Assembly: GCA_003762615.1 (NCBI GenBank)
Contig: RIAZ01000018.1
Coordinates: 34,105-98,104, forward strand
Reading direction: 5' to 3'
Source: Muribaculaceae bacterium Isolate-037 (Harlan)
GTDB taxonomy: Bacteria > Bacteroidota > Bacteroidia > Bacteroidales > Muribaculaceae
Length of the DNA stretch: 64,000 bases
The stretch's first letter is position 1; each line of letters begins with the position of its first letter. A program made the position numbers and the translations under genes. Under the pieces are notes generated by a model, which saw nothing but the letters and a program-made list of their open reading frames with translations, was not told where the DNA came from and made no database searches. This document shows positions 44,602-55,095 of this stretch, one piece after another.

Positions 44602-47541
44602 ATGAAAAAATTTACATTTTCACTGCTTATCCTGATTATTGGATTCATCACGAATCTCAATGCTCAGACCCCACTCCTGCCTTACGGGCAAGACACTTCA
44701 GAACCTTGGTCCGCCAAGTATTTCTACGCCAAGAATAACGGCGAAACTCCCCCCGCCGATTGGTTTGCCGCTGATTTCGACGACTCCGCATGGGGAACAA
44801 TCGAAGGTCCAATCGCCACTACAGGAACCCTTTCCTACTCCGCTACTGAATGGAAAGATTTGTATTCTTCATATTGGCTTCGCAGACAGTTTGAATTAGA
44901 TGAAACTACATTTTCAAAAAAAGTCAAACTTATACTCAAAATAACACATGATGACGGATATGAAGTATATCTAAATGGTATACTTATTCACTCAAATACC
45001 GACTACATGTTTCCTTCAGATTCTAAAAACATATATATCACACATCGTCTTTCAAAATATCTTAAGAAAGGGAAAAATGTTATTGCCGTCAAAATCTCAG
45101 ATACTCGAGGAGGTGTAGCCTTTATTGATTTTGGATTATCTTGTTCTCCGTTCCGAGAACTCAATATTTCCGTTACAACTCCCGGAGCAATGGGTGATTC
45201 GATTTTAGCTAAAGTAGAAAACTTCACTGATGTTGACGGTCTTATCCTTTCAGGATCACTAAATGGTTCTGATTTTGAAAATATCCAAACAAGGCTTACA
45301 AACCTCCGTGAAATAGACATGACAAATGTCAACATGCTTTCAATTCCTAACCGATTTTTCTATAAACGGCATTTACTTGATAAGATTGAGCTGCCATCCC
45401 AACTTTCGTCTATAGGTAATGAGGCTTTTTATGAATGTAACTCACTAACAAATATTACATTTCCTAAGAATTTGAAAACTATTGGAGACAATGCATTTTA
45501 TGATTGCAACAGTTTAGAGGAAATCATCTTACCTGAAGGACTGATATCAATTGGAAAATACTGTTTCTACTCTTGTGACAACAATAAGTATCTGAAACTC
45601 CCATCTACACTGAATAATATCACTGATTTTTCTTTTTATTACAATAAAAGTCTCCAAAAGATAGATTTTTCCGAAGGTCTTATAAATATTTATAATCATG
45701 CTTTCTGTAAGTGTGAATCTCTTTCTTCTTTGAAATTCCCATCATCTCTTTATTATTTAGGAGATAATGTATTTTCTTATAATAAGTCATTAACAGAAAT
45801 ATCTTTCAATGAAGGACTATATAAAATGCATGACAATGCATTCACTAACTGTACGTCTCTGTTAGAGGTTACATTACCTAGTACACTCGCTATTATAAAC
45901 GCATCTCCTTTTGATTACTGTGACAATCTGACAAAAGTCACATGTCTCTCAATCGAGCCTCCCTACATGACTGACCAGATTCCTTACGGCTGCAGCATGG
46001 AGGGTCGTGAGCTATACGTGCCGGCTATCTCCATAAACACATACAAGCAATCTGTGGGATGGGACAAATTCCAGACCATCAAACCGATCGACCATCTTCC
46101 GCAGAACATCACTGTTCTCACAGACCTCCATCTCACACTCCCAGAGAATATCCCGGATGACTATAAACCATACGTAAGACTGATATCCGACAAAAAAAGC
46201 ACTTCCTACGAACAATATGGTCGTCTCACCGTGAACGGAGAGGGAACTCTTTCCATGTCACACTTTCGGATGAAATGGGATCCCAATTATCTTTATGATT
46301 ACAGTAGAAATTCGATATGCTACACGTCTCTTATCAACAATTCGCATCTGCGTGCCGATAGCGTGACTACAGATCTATTTACTCGTAATGACAGATGGAC
46401 ATTCATATCCTTCCCATTTGATGTGAAGATATCAGATATCAAGACTACGTCAGAGGGGGCTACAAACTGGATTATCCGCAAATATGACGGAAAGGCGCGT
46501 GCCAACGGCAGCGCACACGACACTTGGGTGAAGATGACCAACGACAGTATCCTGAAAGCCGGTGTGGGATACATACTACAAAGCAGCCGATACACCAACA
46601 ATAATAACCGGCAAGCCTTCAGCGGCTTCCTTATGAAAGCTATCAACAACTCCAACAAGAATAACCTATTCCGCACGGAAGACATAACGGTTCCGCTCAA
46701 CGAATATCTGAGCGAGTTCTCCCACAACCGCAGCTGGAACCTAATAGGTAACCCCTACCCCTCCTTCTTTGACACCCGTTTCATGGAATATGAAGCACCC
46801 ATCACAGTTTGGAATCAGAGGAACAATACGTATGAGGCTTACAGCCCCATCGATGATGCCTACATACTTTGCCCCGGTGAGGCTTTCTTCGTGCAGCGTC
46901 CCGTGAATCAGGAAAGCATCACCTTCAATCTTGACGGTCGACAGACCACTCGCGATGCCCGCACTATTGAAGAGCAGTTGGGTACACGTGCTGCCTTCGC
47001 ATCTCGCTCTGTAGTGAACTTGTCAATCTCCGACGGAAACGTATCAGACAGAACCCGCATCGTAATCAACGACGAAGCCAATATGGATTACGAATCCGAT
47101 AAGGATGCCTCAAAATTCATGAGTCTTGAAAACAGTATTCCGCAGATATATTCATCAGCCAACGGCGTGGACTTCGCCATCAACGAGCGTCCAATGAATG
47201 ACGGTGACGTGCAGCTATCAATCCGTATCGGAGCGGAAGGCATACACACCATCACTCTGAATGAAAGCGCGATAAACATTGTATATCTTGAAGACAACTA
47301 TCAGAACAAGATAACCGCGATGATGCCGGGAGATGAATATGCATTCACCTCAGAGGAGGGCATATTCTCCGACCGTTTCATCCTGCATCTCAATCCCAAC
47401 TTCTCCGGAATCGGTTCTATCCTTGACTCCGACGCTCCGGCTGACGACTCCTACTATACCATCGACGGCATTAAGGTAGCAAATCCCACTGCCCCCGGTA
47501 TATATATCCGCAATAATAAGAAGATCATCATCAAGAAATAA
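44602..47541 (+). CDS. BspA-like leucine-rich-repeat surface protein, T9SS cargo candidate
   Basis: 979 residues. Signal peptide 1-21. A jelly-roll domain resembling glycosidase sugar-binding regions (about 25-195) contains WSAKYFYAK and DDSAWG. About eight LRR_5/BspA repeats of 23 residues span 263-450, of the type IGDNAFYDCNSLEEIILPEG. A long beta region (450-930) has the paired motifs RWTFISFPFD and SWNLIGNPYP. The C-terminus (SYYTIDGIKVANPTAPGIYI, ending IIIKK) fits a T9SS type A sorting domain, so export through the outer membrane and surface attachment are inferred. The repeat region is clearly more AT-rich than the rest. The next gene starts 11 nt after the stop, so the two form an operon. 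Confidence 0.85.
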   Translation: MKKFTFSLLILIIGFITNLNAQTPLLPYGQDTSEPWSAKYFYAKNNGETPPADWFAADFDDSAWGTIEGPIATTGTLSYSATEWKDLYSSYWLRRQFELDETTFSKKVKLILKITHDDGYEVYLNGILIHSNTDYMFPSDSKNIYITHRLSKYLKKGKNVIAVKISDTRGGVAFIDFGLSCSPFRELNISVTTPGAMGDSILAKVENFTDVDGLILSGSLNGSDFENIQTRLTNLREIDMTNVNMLSIPNRFFYKRHLLDKIELPSQLSSIGNEAFYECNSLTNITFPKNLKTIGDNAFYDCNSLEEIILPEGLISIGKYCFYSCDNNKYLKLPSTLNNITDFSFYYNKSLQKIDFSEGLINIYNHAFCKCESLSSLKFPSSLYYLGDNVFSYNKSLTEISFNEGLYKMHDNAFTNCTSLLEVTLPSTLAIINASPFDYCDNLTKVTCLSIEPPYMTDQIPYGCSMEGRELYVPAISINTYKQSVGWDKFQTIKPIDHLPQNITVLTDLHLTLPENIPDDYKPYVRLISDKKSTSYEQYGRLTVNGEGTLSMSHFRMKWDPNYLYDYSRNSICYTSLINNSHLRADSVTTDLFTRNDRWTFISFPFDVKISDIKTTSEGATNWIIRKYDGKARANGSAHDTWVKMTNDSILKAGVGYILQSSRYTNNNNRQAFSGFLMKAINNSNKNNLFRTEDITVPLNEYLSEFSHNRSWNLIGNPYPSFFDTRFMEYEAPITVWNQRNNTYEAYSPIDDAYILCPGEAFFVQRPVNQESITFNLDGRQTTRDARTIEEQLGTRAAFASRSVVNLSISDGNVSDRTRIVINDEANMDYESDKDASKFMSLENSIPQIYSSANGVDFAINERPMNDGDVQLSIRIGAEGIHTITLNESAINIVYLEDNYQNKITAMMPGDEYAFTSEEGIFSDRFILHLNPNFSGIGSILDSDAPADDSYYTIDGIKVANPTAPGIYIRNNKKIIIKK

Positions 47542-47552
47542 GCGATAATTCT

Positions 47553-50500
47553 ATGAACAGGTTACTATGCTTATTGCTCGTAGCCATCTTCAGCCTCTCG
47601 CAACAGAGTGTCGCCGCCACATTCCATCTGAATGTGGTAGTGACACCGGAGGGTGGAGGATCGCTGAACACGAGCAGCGGAGACTTCGAAGAGGGAAGCT
47701 CCGTATATCTCCGCACGTATGCCAACACCGGGTTCCGATTTCTCGGTTGGTATGAGAACGAGGAGAGAATTTCCGAGAAATCCAACTTCAACTACACCAT
47801 GCCCGCACACGATGCAAACGTGGTGGCTAAATATGAATATGACCCCGACGTGCCCGCCGACCCGGCAATGCCCGACACCACCACCTATTATCTGCTTCAG
47901 ACAGTGATAAATCCGGAGGGTGCCGGATCGCTCAACCTCTACGACGGGAGATATGCAGCTGGCGCATCGGTCAATCTTAGAGCCTATAACAACACAGGAT
48001 TCCGTTTCATCAACTGGCAGGATCAGAATGGCAATATCGTTTCAGAGTCATCATCTTTCCGCTACACGATGCCGGCCAACGATGTCACGCTGACCGCCAA
48101 CTATGACTACAATCCAGACCTCCCTGCTGATCCGGATTCAATAGCCACGAAATACAACGTCTCCCTTGAATGCCGTCCGGAAGGTGCAGGTTATTTCAGC
48201 AACAATGTCAACACCGCCACGGCAGGAAGCGAGATATGGATAAACGCATACCCCAATTCCGGCTATCGCTTCATCCGCTGGGAAGATGCAGACGGCAATC
48301 CCGTTGCTACGGAACCAAACATATATTATACCGTGCCGAATGAGAACGTCACACTATACGGCATTTTCGAATTTGACCCGGCACCACCATCCAACCCCAA
48401 TGCCAATTATTGGGATGAGACTTCAGGCGAGGCTATTCTGGATGATTTCTATCCCGGCTATCTCTATGATGTCATAAGCAATCTTACAGGATATGGCAAT
48501 CTGTCAAAGGTGGCAAATTTGATTGTAAAGGGTGAAATCAACTCTTACGATATCAACAGTATAAATTATTTCTCAAATGCCGCCACAATCGACCTGGCAC
48601 GTACAGGTGGTACCGATGAGATTCCAAATTATGCTTTCTCTAATCTGTCGGTCTCTAACATAATTCTCCCCTCCACTATCTCCAAATTAGGTTACTATCT
48701 TTTCAGAGAATGTCCAAATCTGACTGCACTGACAATCTACGCACAGGAACCGCCAAAATGCGATCCTAACACATTCTCCGAATTTAGTAACAAGGATAAC
48801 TGCACTATATACGTGCCCGCTTCCGCTATAGAATTATACTCTAACGCAGATTATTGGAAAGATTTCACGATTCTTCCAATCACATCAGATGCCCATGTGC
48901 TTCAGGTCAATCTCCCGGAAGTGGCAGCCGATGGTAGATATAAGAACTATACTCTTGAGATAGTCAATCTCAAATCGGGAGTGCGTCAGAGATACATTGT
49001 GTCTGACCGTATGCTCTACACGTTCAACGGTCTTCTGAAAGATGAGGAATACAACGTCTATCTCATCTCGCAGACAGGATTCGAGATCGGAAGTATCGAA
49101 GGGATTGTTATCCCCGAAGATGACGTGGAGGTGACATTCGACACGCTAAAAACACTCCATACCGTCACAGCAAAGGTGACAGCTCCCGATGGAAGCGACG
49201 TGACCGACAGTGTGACCGTGGAATGGTTGCGCCCACAGTCGGAAGGCTTGACCTATCTCCGCAAGGGAGTATCCGTCAGCGATATTCCGGAAGACCTTAC
49301 GCTGATCTGCCGAGTGACGCTCGACAACAAACTCGGCGTCGTCTATACCGCACCGAAAGATACGGAATTTTCCGTAAACGGAAGTAATGCCACCTGTGAG
49401 ATACCTCTGCAAGCGATACGCGACATAGCTTTATCCGGCTTGATTCTCGACGGCGATGAGGCACCTCTGAAGGATGCTTCCGTATCGGTCAGCCAGATGA
49501 TAAATGGCAGATTCTCCAAATCCTACACTACCAAGACCGGACGTGACGGTAAATGGGAACTGACGGTGCTTGACGTGCCGGAGACTCGCATAACCTACTC
49601 TGCATCGGAATGTGTCAACCTCAACGACACGATCGCATCATTCGCTCCGGATGCCACCTCACTCGACATGGGCAGCGTGACGTTGCGATCCATCGTGGGC
49701 GCACGCATCACCTACGGATTCACGTATCATGCCGCCGGTGAAGAGGAGATTGAGAATTATTATCCGGATTATCAGAACGTGATTGTCAGCGTATTCAATA
49801 CCACACAGAACCGTCAGCATAACGACGTGTCGCTCCAGTATCCGATGCTCGCCGTGCTCGATGAGAATATCAACAGTGGAGATGAACTTCAGTTGACAGC
49901 CACGTCAAAGACGGGTGCGTTCAAGCCGATTACAGAAACTGTCACCGTCAACGACAAGCAACGTGCAGAAGTCACTTTCGACATCGTGGGTAAAGGTGGG
50001 ATAAAAGCATCCTTTGAGATGACCGAAAATCCTGCCGTCATCGCCATGCTCTATAATTCGAAAGGTGAGCTGCAGAAGAAGGGGAACTACTCCGAGGCGA
50101 ATGCCATCTTCACAGGACTTGACGACGGTGACTATGCGCTCATCACCATGGGTCAGTCCGACCTGATGAGCTCTATCCTCCGTCTTGCGAATCTTGCAGA
50201 GGTTGGACTGACGGAAGGGAAGGATTTCGTGAAGAATGAGGTAACGGTTGAAAGCGGCAAACTGACGGAAGTTAACAACCGTGAGATACCGGCATTTGAC
50301 GAAAGCCTCTTCTACTACACCGGCTCCGCCACCAACTTCTCATCCAACAAGAGCAGCATCACTACAGGCAATTACCTTACCCTCCGTTCGGCAATCGACT
50401 TCAAGAATGCCTATAAGGATGCGGTCAAGAACGTCGCGCTCATCGTGGATCTCCCCGATGCCTGCGACTTCGTAGAGCAGTCAGTGATACAGGGACCGAA

Positions 50501-53500
50501 CCTACTCCCCTACACTCTCGACGGCAAACGACTGACCATCCAGTTGGGCGACAAATACGAGAGTCAGGTACGCTTCTGCGTCATCCCGACGGCAGGCGGC
50601 ACATTCAATGCCTCCGCCTCCATCGCCTTCGACTGCAACGGCAAGACCGTGACGCAGCCAATCGGCTCCGCCATCTCCGAAATCAAGGATCTTGAGATTT
50701 CTATTCCTGAAATAATCCAATCTTCTGATTTTAATGTTTGCGGGATAGCTCCAATAAATTCTATCGTTACCATTTATTCTGGACTTGACATTATTGGTAA
50801 TACAAAAACCAAATCTAATGGCAGATGGGAAGCATCTTGTAATATAAACCGGCCATTTAATATGACCGATTATAATATATTTGCAAAAATAACAACTGAA
50901 AAAAACGTATTACTTACCAAAACAAGGACAGTTAAATATATCAAAAACTATCCAACTATTAAAACGATACGAATGAATACATCTCCTGAGGTTGTTTTTG
51001 ATTTTGAAAATAGATCTACTTCTCATTCTTGGTACTATACGCCGTCTAACGTTCTGTTTATACTTAATTTTTCCAATAATAATCCAGATATTATTCAAGA
51101 AGTATATCTCAATATCTATGGAGAAGATGGATCCATCAAAGTCATCGATTGCTCGTATGATAATGATAAATCAATCTGGTTTACCAACGTAAACTTTACT
51201 CCATTCAACGGAATTATAAATTTAAGTGTGAACTATACCGCAGTAGGAGATTATTCGTATGAATCATCTGAAGCTCAATTAATCGCATCAACACAAGAAG
51301 ATAATATCACTAAAGAAAATGAAAAATTTAAAGAGTTTAAAGAAGCCATTACACAGACTCTAAATGACATAAAATCTGACTCTATACCAAAAGATGATAT
51401 AATAAATATTATCTCTGTAATAAGAAAAAAAGTTACCAATTACTATTGTCCGATTCCAACATCTGACGATGGAAATATAATTGGAGAGAAAGATTTAGAT
51501 AATTTGAAAGATCCAAATTATAGTGGAGGCAAGGTTATTTTATTTGGAGACAGACCAGAGGATAAAGATCCAAAATTAGATCCTTATTATGAAAATTTAG
51601 GTTCTCCTTATAATTCACCACTCTCATTGCCTGAAGGTAAGTATACCAACACCATCTGTTCTCACAAGGATACTACAACAGATATTCAAATTATTCCAGG
51701 AGATTTTGACTTTGAATCTTTAATAAATAATAACGAATCTGGATCCTTCACAGTCACAAATTCTATAGGTGATTCTTGGAGTTGTGATACTAATTTTTCA
51801 CAGCCTCTTAATCCCGAATCTCCAGAATCAGTTAAAGATTTCTTTGAAGCCGCCTCGGAAGAAAGACAAAATGCCTATATCCAATGGGCACAAAGTGCTG
51901 ATGGAGCTTTAACAGCAGCTGATTTAACTGCGACATTAGCAATTTCCGTTCAGACTAGATATTTTAACGCAAATTTCGATCAGCTCGCAGCAATAGCTGG
52001 CTCTAAAAATCCAGTAGTTCAAAAAGAAGCTGAAGCTTTAGGTAAAACAGTTGAAAAAAATTTGACTAACTTAAAGAACGCCAAGATTGCAAGTAATGTA
52101 ATCAGTGGAGCAAGTGCTTTCGTTGGAGGTTATGGTATAGGAAAAGACATAACAACTGGTTATGGGAGATACGACGAATGGACCTACATAATTAATTCCA
52201 TCCAATCTTTATGCAATGGTAGTGATATTGAATCACTAATCAACAAAGCTAAAGAATACAGATTGTGGGTTCTTTTAAGAGATAGTGGAAAAGCAATTGG
52301 GGATATCGGCACAACAGGGTTGGGCATTACCGGTGCAGTTTTAGCTCCAGAAACTGCAGGGATGTCATTGCTTTTAAATTTGGCTTCAGCAGGCATTTCT
52401 ATTGGTCTCACACATTGGGAAAACAATTATGTCAGGACGAATACCCAACATATAGCTGAGATAACAAGAAAGGCAAGAATTTCAAAAAGTTGTCCCAATG
52501 ATCCTTTCCCCTATGGGTATCCAGGGAATCCCTACTATGACGGATCCTTTCCCAATAGTCCATACTATGGAGGCTATACTCCAACCACTCCGCCTTTCGA
52601 TCCTTTGACAATAAACCATGACCCGTCGGGATTCGTTTATGAAGCGGTGCCGGCAAACCGAGTTGAGGGCGTGCAGGCCACTATCTACTATAAGGAAACG
52701 AAAGAAGATATGTATGGAGACCCGTATGACGAGGTAATCCTTTGGGATGCCGAGGAATATGCGCAGAAGAACCCGTTATTCACTGACGAGAACGGTATGT
52801 ACCAGTGGGACGTGCCGCAGGGTCTGTGGCAAGTCAAGTTCGAGAAAGAGGGTTACGCCACTGCCTACAGCGAATGGCTCCCCGTACCTCCTCCACAGCT
52901 TGAAGTCAACATCGGAATCATTCAAAGCACTCAGCCCGAAGTGACTGAGGCACGTGCATACGAGGATGGTGTGGAAGTGCAGTTCAGCAAATACATGGAT
53001 ATGACCACACTCCATTCCGGCAACATCTACGTCACCGCCAACGGTGAGAAACTTAACGGCGAAATCAGCTTCATCAACGCAACACTTGCTGATGAATACG
53101 CCTCCGAGGAGGATGCCAATGCCCTGCGTTATGCCTCTCGCATACGCTTCGTGCCCGAACAGCCATTGAGCGTCACTACCGGAGAGATACGTCTGACTGT
53201 AAGCCGCAACGTACTCTCTTACGCAGGAGCACCTATGACCGAGACCTATTCACAGACTCTCGACGTGGAGAAAGAGGTGCAGGAGATTGTTGCCGACAAT
53301 GTGAAGGTGCTTTATGGCGGAGAGAAGGAAGTGACAATATACGCCCTTCCGTATGACGCAGCCGTAGGCAGAACCCTGCATATCGCCAATTCTTCCGACC
53401 TCATCGCATCTGTCGACAAGACTGAGGCGACAATCGACGAAGAGGGTAAGGCTACCATAATCGTGAAGGGCGAACTTCCAGGTCGTGCACAATTGACATT

Positions 53501-54935
53501 CACTATCGATGATGTAACCGCCACCGGTGAATGCACACTCGACGTTGTGACCGAGATTATCACAGCCGAGGCTCCGAAAGCCTCCCGCGCAAGCGGCACT
53601 GCCGTATATCGTGGCTCAAAGATAGAACTCACCACCGATTCCAAGAACGGCGTGATCTACTTTACCACCGACGGCTCTTGCCCGTGTGATGAGAACGGCA
53701 CACGACGCAAGTACACCGTGCCTATCGTAATCGATGCAGATACCAAGATACTCGCCATGACAATGATAGGCTCAAACGGCAACGACGTTTCCGAGACCGT
53801 GGAATTCAATTATACCCTCAAGAAAACAGACATGGAACTGGCTCTTGAAGAGGGATGGAACTGGATTTCCCATACTCTCGAGACTCCTGTAGAGTCAACC
53901 ACTGTCGCGGCAGAAGAGAACGTGATCCGTATCAAAGGCAAGGATAAGGAGATTGTACGCGATGCCGACAAAGAATTGACCGGAAATCTCTCTTCCCTCT
54001 CCGCTGCCGAGAGCTATAAGGTGGAGACCACCGGAGCGACATCCCGCATACGACTCAACGATGTGGCATGGAACCCGGCTACGCCTATTGCCGTAAGCAA
54101 CGGATGGAACTGGCTCGGATTCCCTGTTGAGCAGACAATGACTCCCGACGAGGCATTTGCTCCCACGGATGTGGAAACACTCGACATCGTGGTCGGACAG
54201 AATGGGTTCGCACAATTTGACGGAGAGAAATGGGTCGGCACCCTCACCACCATGTCGCCGGGACTCGGCTACATGTATCATTCCGTATCCGCAAAGAACG
54301 TGATCTACAATTCATCCATCATATCCGATGCCTCTGCCAAGAGTGCGGCTGGAATATCCACAAGAGGCACCGTGGCAGTCGACATCCGCAAATATCCCGA
54401 CATAATGCCGCTTGTTGCAAAAGTCACGAATCTCGAAGGTGCAGATCTTGACAACGAGAACTATATCGTGAACGCATTCTGCGGAACCGAATGCAGAGGC
54501 ACAGGACGCGTGGTCAACGGTCTTATCATGATGAACGTCTACGGGAACGCCGGTGACGAAATCACATTCCGCATCACCGATAGCAATGAGACGACAAGCT
54601 ACTCCAACTCAGCCGTCATCTCTCTTGACGGAAACGTACCGGGCAGTATCCACCGACCATACGCCATAGCGATAAATCCGGAGAGTGGTGTCGGGGAAGT
54701 TTCCTACGAAGGGAAGATCCGGATAAAAGTTGAGGGAGACCGCCTCTTCATCACCGGTATTTCTCCGGAGGATATCGAGCTTGTGGAAATCTACGACCTC
54801 GATGGGCATAAGCTTCTTCATGCCGCCAACGTCACGGAAGCCGGCATAAAGATCTCTCCGCTTGGCAACGGTGTATTTATCGTGACAGTAAAAGGGATCG
54901 GTGAACACACCTATCATAAGATAGCGATCCGATAA
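47553..54935 (+). CDS. Giant multidomain surface protein, T9SS cargo candidate
   Basis: 2,460 residues. Signal peptide 1-21. Three InlB-B-like repeats (about 24-95, 111-183, 199-276), each ending in GFRF-x-x-W. A short LRR_5 block (283-446). CnaB / carboxypeptidase-regulatory-like beta domains (450-1046). An AT-rich block (1046-1682) has Asn/Asp-rich linkers, an alpha-helical part (1430-1633) with Gly-rich hydrophobic stretches, and a Pro/Tyr/Gly-rich hinge. Then Ig-like domains starting DPSGFVYEAVP, a chitobiase-C-like domain (2006-2089), two EGWNWIS / NGWNWLG repeats (2100-2250) and a T9SS-like sorting domain (2383-2460) ending KIAIR. It is probably a surface adhesin or processed exoprotein. 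No catalytic domain is recognised. Confidence 0.82.
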   Translation: MNRLLCLLLVAIFSLSQQSVAATFHLNVVVTPEGGGSLNTSSGDFEEGSSVYLRTYANTGFRFLGWYENEERISEKSNFNYTMPAHDANVVAKYEYDPDVPADPAMPDTTTYYLLQTVINPEGAGSLNLYDGRYAAGASVNLRAYNNTGFRFINWQDQNGNIVSESSSFRYTMPANDVTLTANYDYNPDLPADPDSIATKYNVSLECRPEGAGYFSNNVNTATAGSEIWINAYPNSGYRFIRWEDADGNPVATEPNIYYTVPNENVTLYGIFEFDPAPPSNPNANYWDETSGEAILDDFYPGYLYDVISNLTGYGNLSKVANLIVKGEINSYDINSINYFSNAATIDLARTGGTDEIPNYAFSNLSVSNIILPSTISKLGYYLFRECPNLTALTIYAQEPPKCDPNTFSEFSNKDNCTIYVPASAIELYSNADYWKDFTILPITSDAHVLQVNLPEVAADGRYKNYTLEIVNLKSGVRQRYIVSDRMLYTFNGLLKDEEYNVYLISQTGFEIGSIEGIVIPEDDVEVTFDTLKTLHTVTAKVTAPDGSDVTDSVTVEWLRPQSEGLTYLRKGVSVSDIPEDLTLICRVTLDNKLGVVYTAPKDTEFSVNGSNATCEIPLQAIRDIALSGLILDGDEAPLKDASVSVSQMINGRFSKSYTTKTGRDGKWELTVLDVPETRITYSASECVNLNDTIASFAPDATSLDMGSVTLRSIVGARITYGFTYHAAGEEEIENYYPDYQNVIVSVFNTTQNRQHNDVSLQYPMLAVLDENINSGDELQLTATSKTGAFKPITETVTVNDKQRAEVTFDIVGKGGIKASFEMTENPAVIAMLYNSKGELQKKGNYSEANAIFTGLDDGDYALITMGQSDLMSSILRLANLAEVGLTEGKDFVKNEVTVESGKLTEVNNREIPAFDESLFYYTGSATNFSSNKSSITTGNYLTLRSAIDFKNAYKDAVKNVALIVDLPDACDFVEQSVIQGPNLLPYTLDGKRLTIQLGDKYESQVRFCVIPTAGGTFNASASIAFDCNGKTVTQPIGSAISEIKDLEISIPEIIQSSDFNVCGIAPINSIVTIYSGLDIIGNTKTKSNGRWEASCNINRPFNMTDYNIFAKITTEKNVLLTKTRTVKYIKNYPTIKTIRMNTSPEVVFDFENRSTSHSWYYTPSNVLFILNFSNNNPDIIQEVYLNIYGEDGSIKVIDCSYDNDKSIWFTNVNFTPFNGIINLSVNYTAVGDYSYESSEAQLIASTQEDNITKENEKFKEFKEAITQTLNDIKSDSIPKDDIINIISVIRKKVTNYYCPIPTSDDGNIIGEKDLDNLKDPNYSGGKVILFGDRPEDKDPKLDPYYENLGSPYNSPLSLPEGKYTNTICSHKDTTTDIQIIPGDFDFESLINNNESGSFTVTNSIGDSWSCDTNFSQPLNPESPESVKDFFEAASEERQNAYIQWAQSADGALTAADLTATLAISVQTRYFNANFDQLAAIAGSKNPVVQKEAEALGKTVEKNLTNLKNAKIASNVISGASAFVGGYGIGKDITTGYGRYDEWTYIINSIQSLCNGSDIESLINKAKEYRLWVLLRDSGKAIGDIGTTGLGITGAVLAPETAGMSLLLNLASAGISIGLTHWENNYVRTNTQHIAEITRKARISKSCPNDPFPYGYPGNPYYDGSFPNSPYYGGYTPTTPPFDPLTINHDPSGFVYEAVPANRVEGVQATIYYKETKEDMYGDPYDEVILWDAEEYAQKNPLFTDENGMYQWDVPQGLWQVKFEKEGYATAYSEWLPVPPPQLEVNIGIIQSTQPEVTEARAYEDGVEVQFSKYMDMTTLHSGNIYVTANGEKLNGEISFINATLADEYASEEDANALRYASRIRFVPEQPLSVTTGEIRLTVSRNVLSYAGAPMTETYSQTLDVEKEVQEIVADNVKVLYGGEKEVTIYALPYDAAVGRTLHIANSSDLIASVDKTEATIDEEGKATIIVKGELPGRAQLTFTIDDVTATGECTLDVVTEIITAEAPKASRASGTAVYRGSKIELTTDSKNGVIYFTTDGSCPCDENGTRRKYTVPIVIDADTKILAMTMIGSNGNDVSETVEFNYTLKKTDMELALEEGWNWISHTLETPVESTTVAAEENVIRIKGKDKEIVRDADKELTGNLSSLSAAESYKVETTGATSRIRLNDVAWNPATPIAVSNGWNWLGFPVEQTMTPDEAFAPTDVETLDIVVGQNGFAQFDGEKWVGTLTTMSPGLGYMYHSVSAKNVIYNSSIISDASAKSAAGISTRGTVAVDIRKYPDIMPLVAKVTNLEGADLDNENYIVNAFCGTECRGTGRVVNGLIMMNVYGNAGDEITFRITDSNETTSYSNSAVISLDGNVPGSIHRPYAIAINPESGVGEVSYEGKIRIKVEGDRLFITGISPEDIELVEIYDLDGHKLLHAANVTEAGIKISPLGNGVFIVTVKGIGEHTYHKIAIR

Positions 54936-54978
54936 CCAACCGGCAGGCGGCAGTCCAACCGCACAACGCCTATAAGAC

Positions 54979-55028
54979 AGCGGCACGGCAATCTCAACAT
55001 TGAGACTACCGTGCCGCTACTTTATTTT
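54979..55028 (+). terminator. Terminator of the surface-protein operon
   Basis: AGCGGCACGG pairs with CCGTGCCGCT and the inner TCTCAA with TTGAGA; then ACTTTATTTT. It starts 44 nt after the stop of the giant gene. Confidence 0.85.
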
Positions 55029-55058
55029 GAAATAATTTTCATTTTTTTGCGAAAAAAT

Positions 55059-55089
55059 TTGCATTTCGGGAATTGACGTATTAACTTTG
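55059..55089 (+). promoter_or_regulatory. Promoter of the structured leader and AAA+ gene
   Basis: TTG (55059-55061), 20 nt, TAACTTTG (55082-55089). Predicted start near 55096, leaving about 505 nt of leader. Confidence 0.68.
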
Positions 55090-55095
55090 CGGACG

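Noticed and set aside
51840..52450. Polymorphic toxin or phage-type domain in the giant protein
   Set aside because: No toxin motif, no PAAR/Rhs core and no immunity gene next to it; kept only as an open question in the findings.
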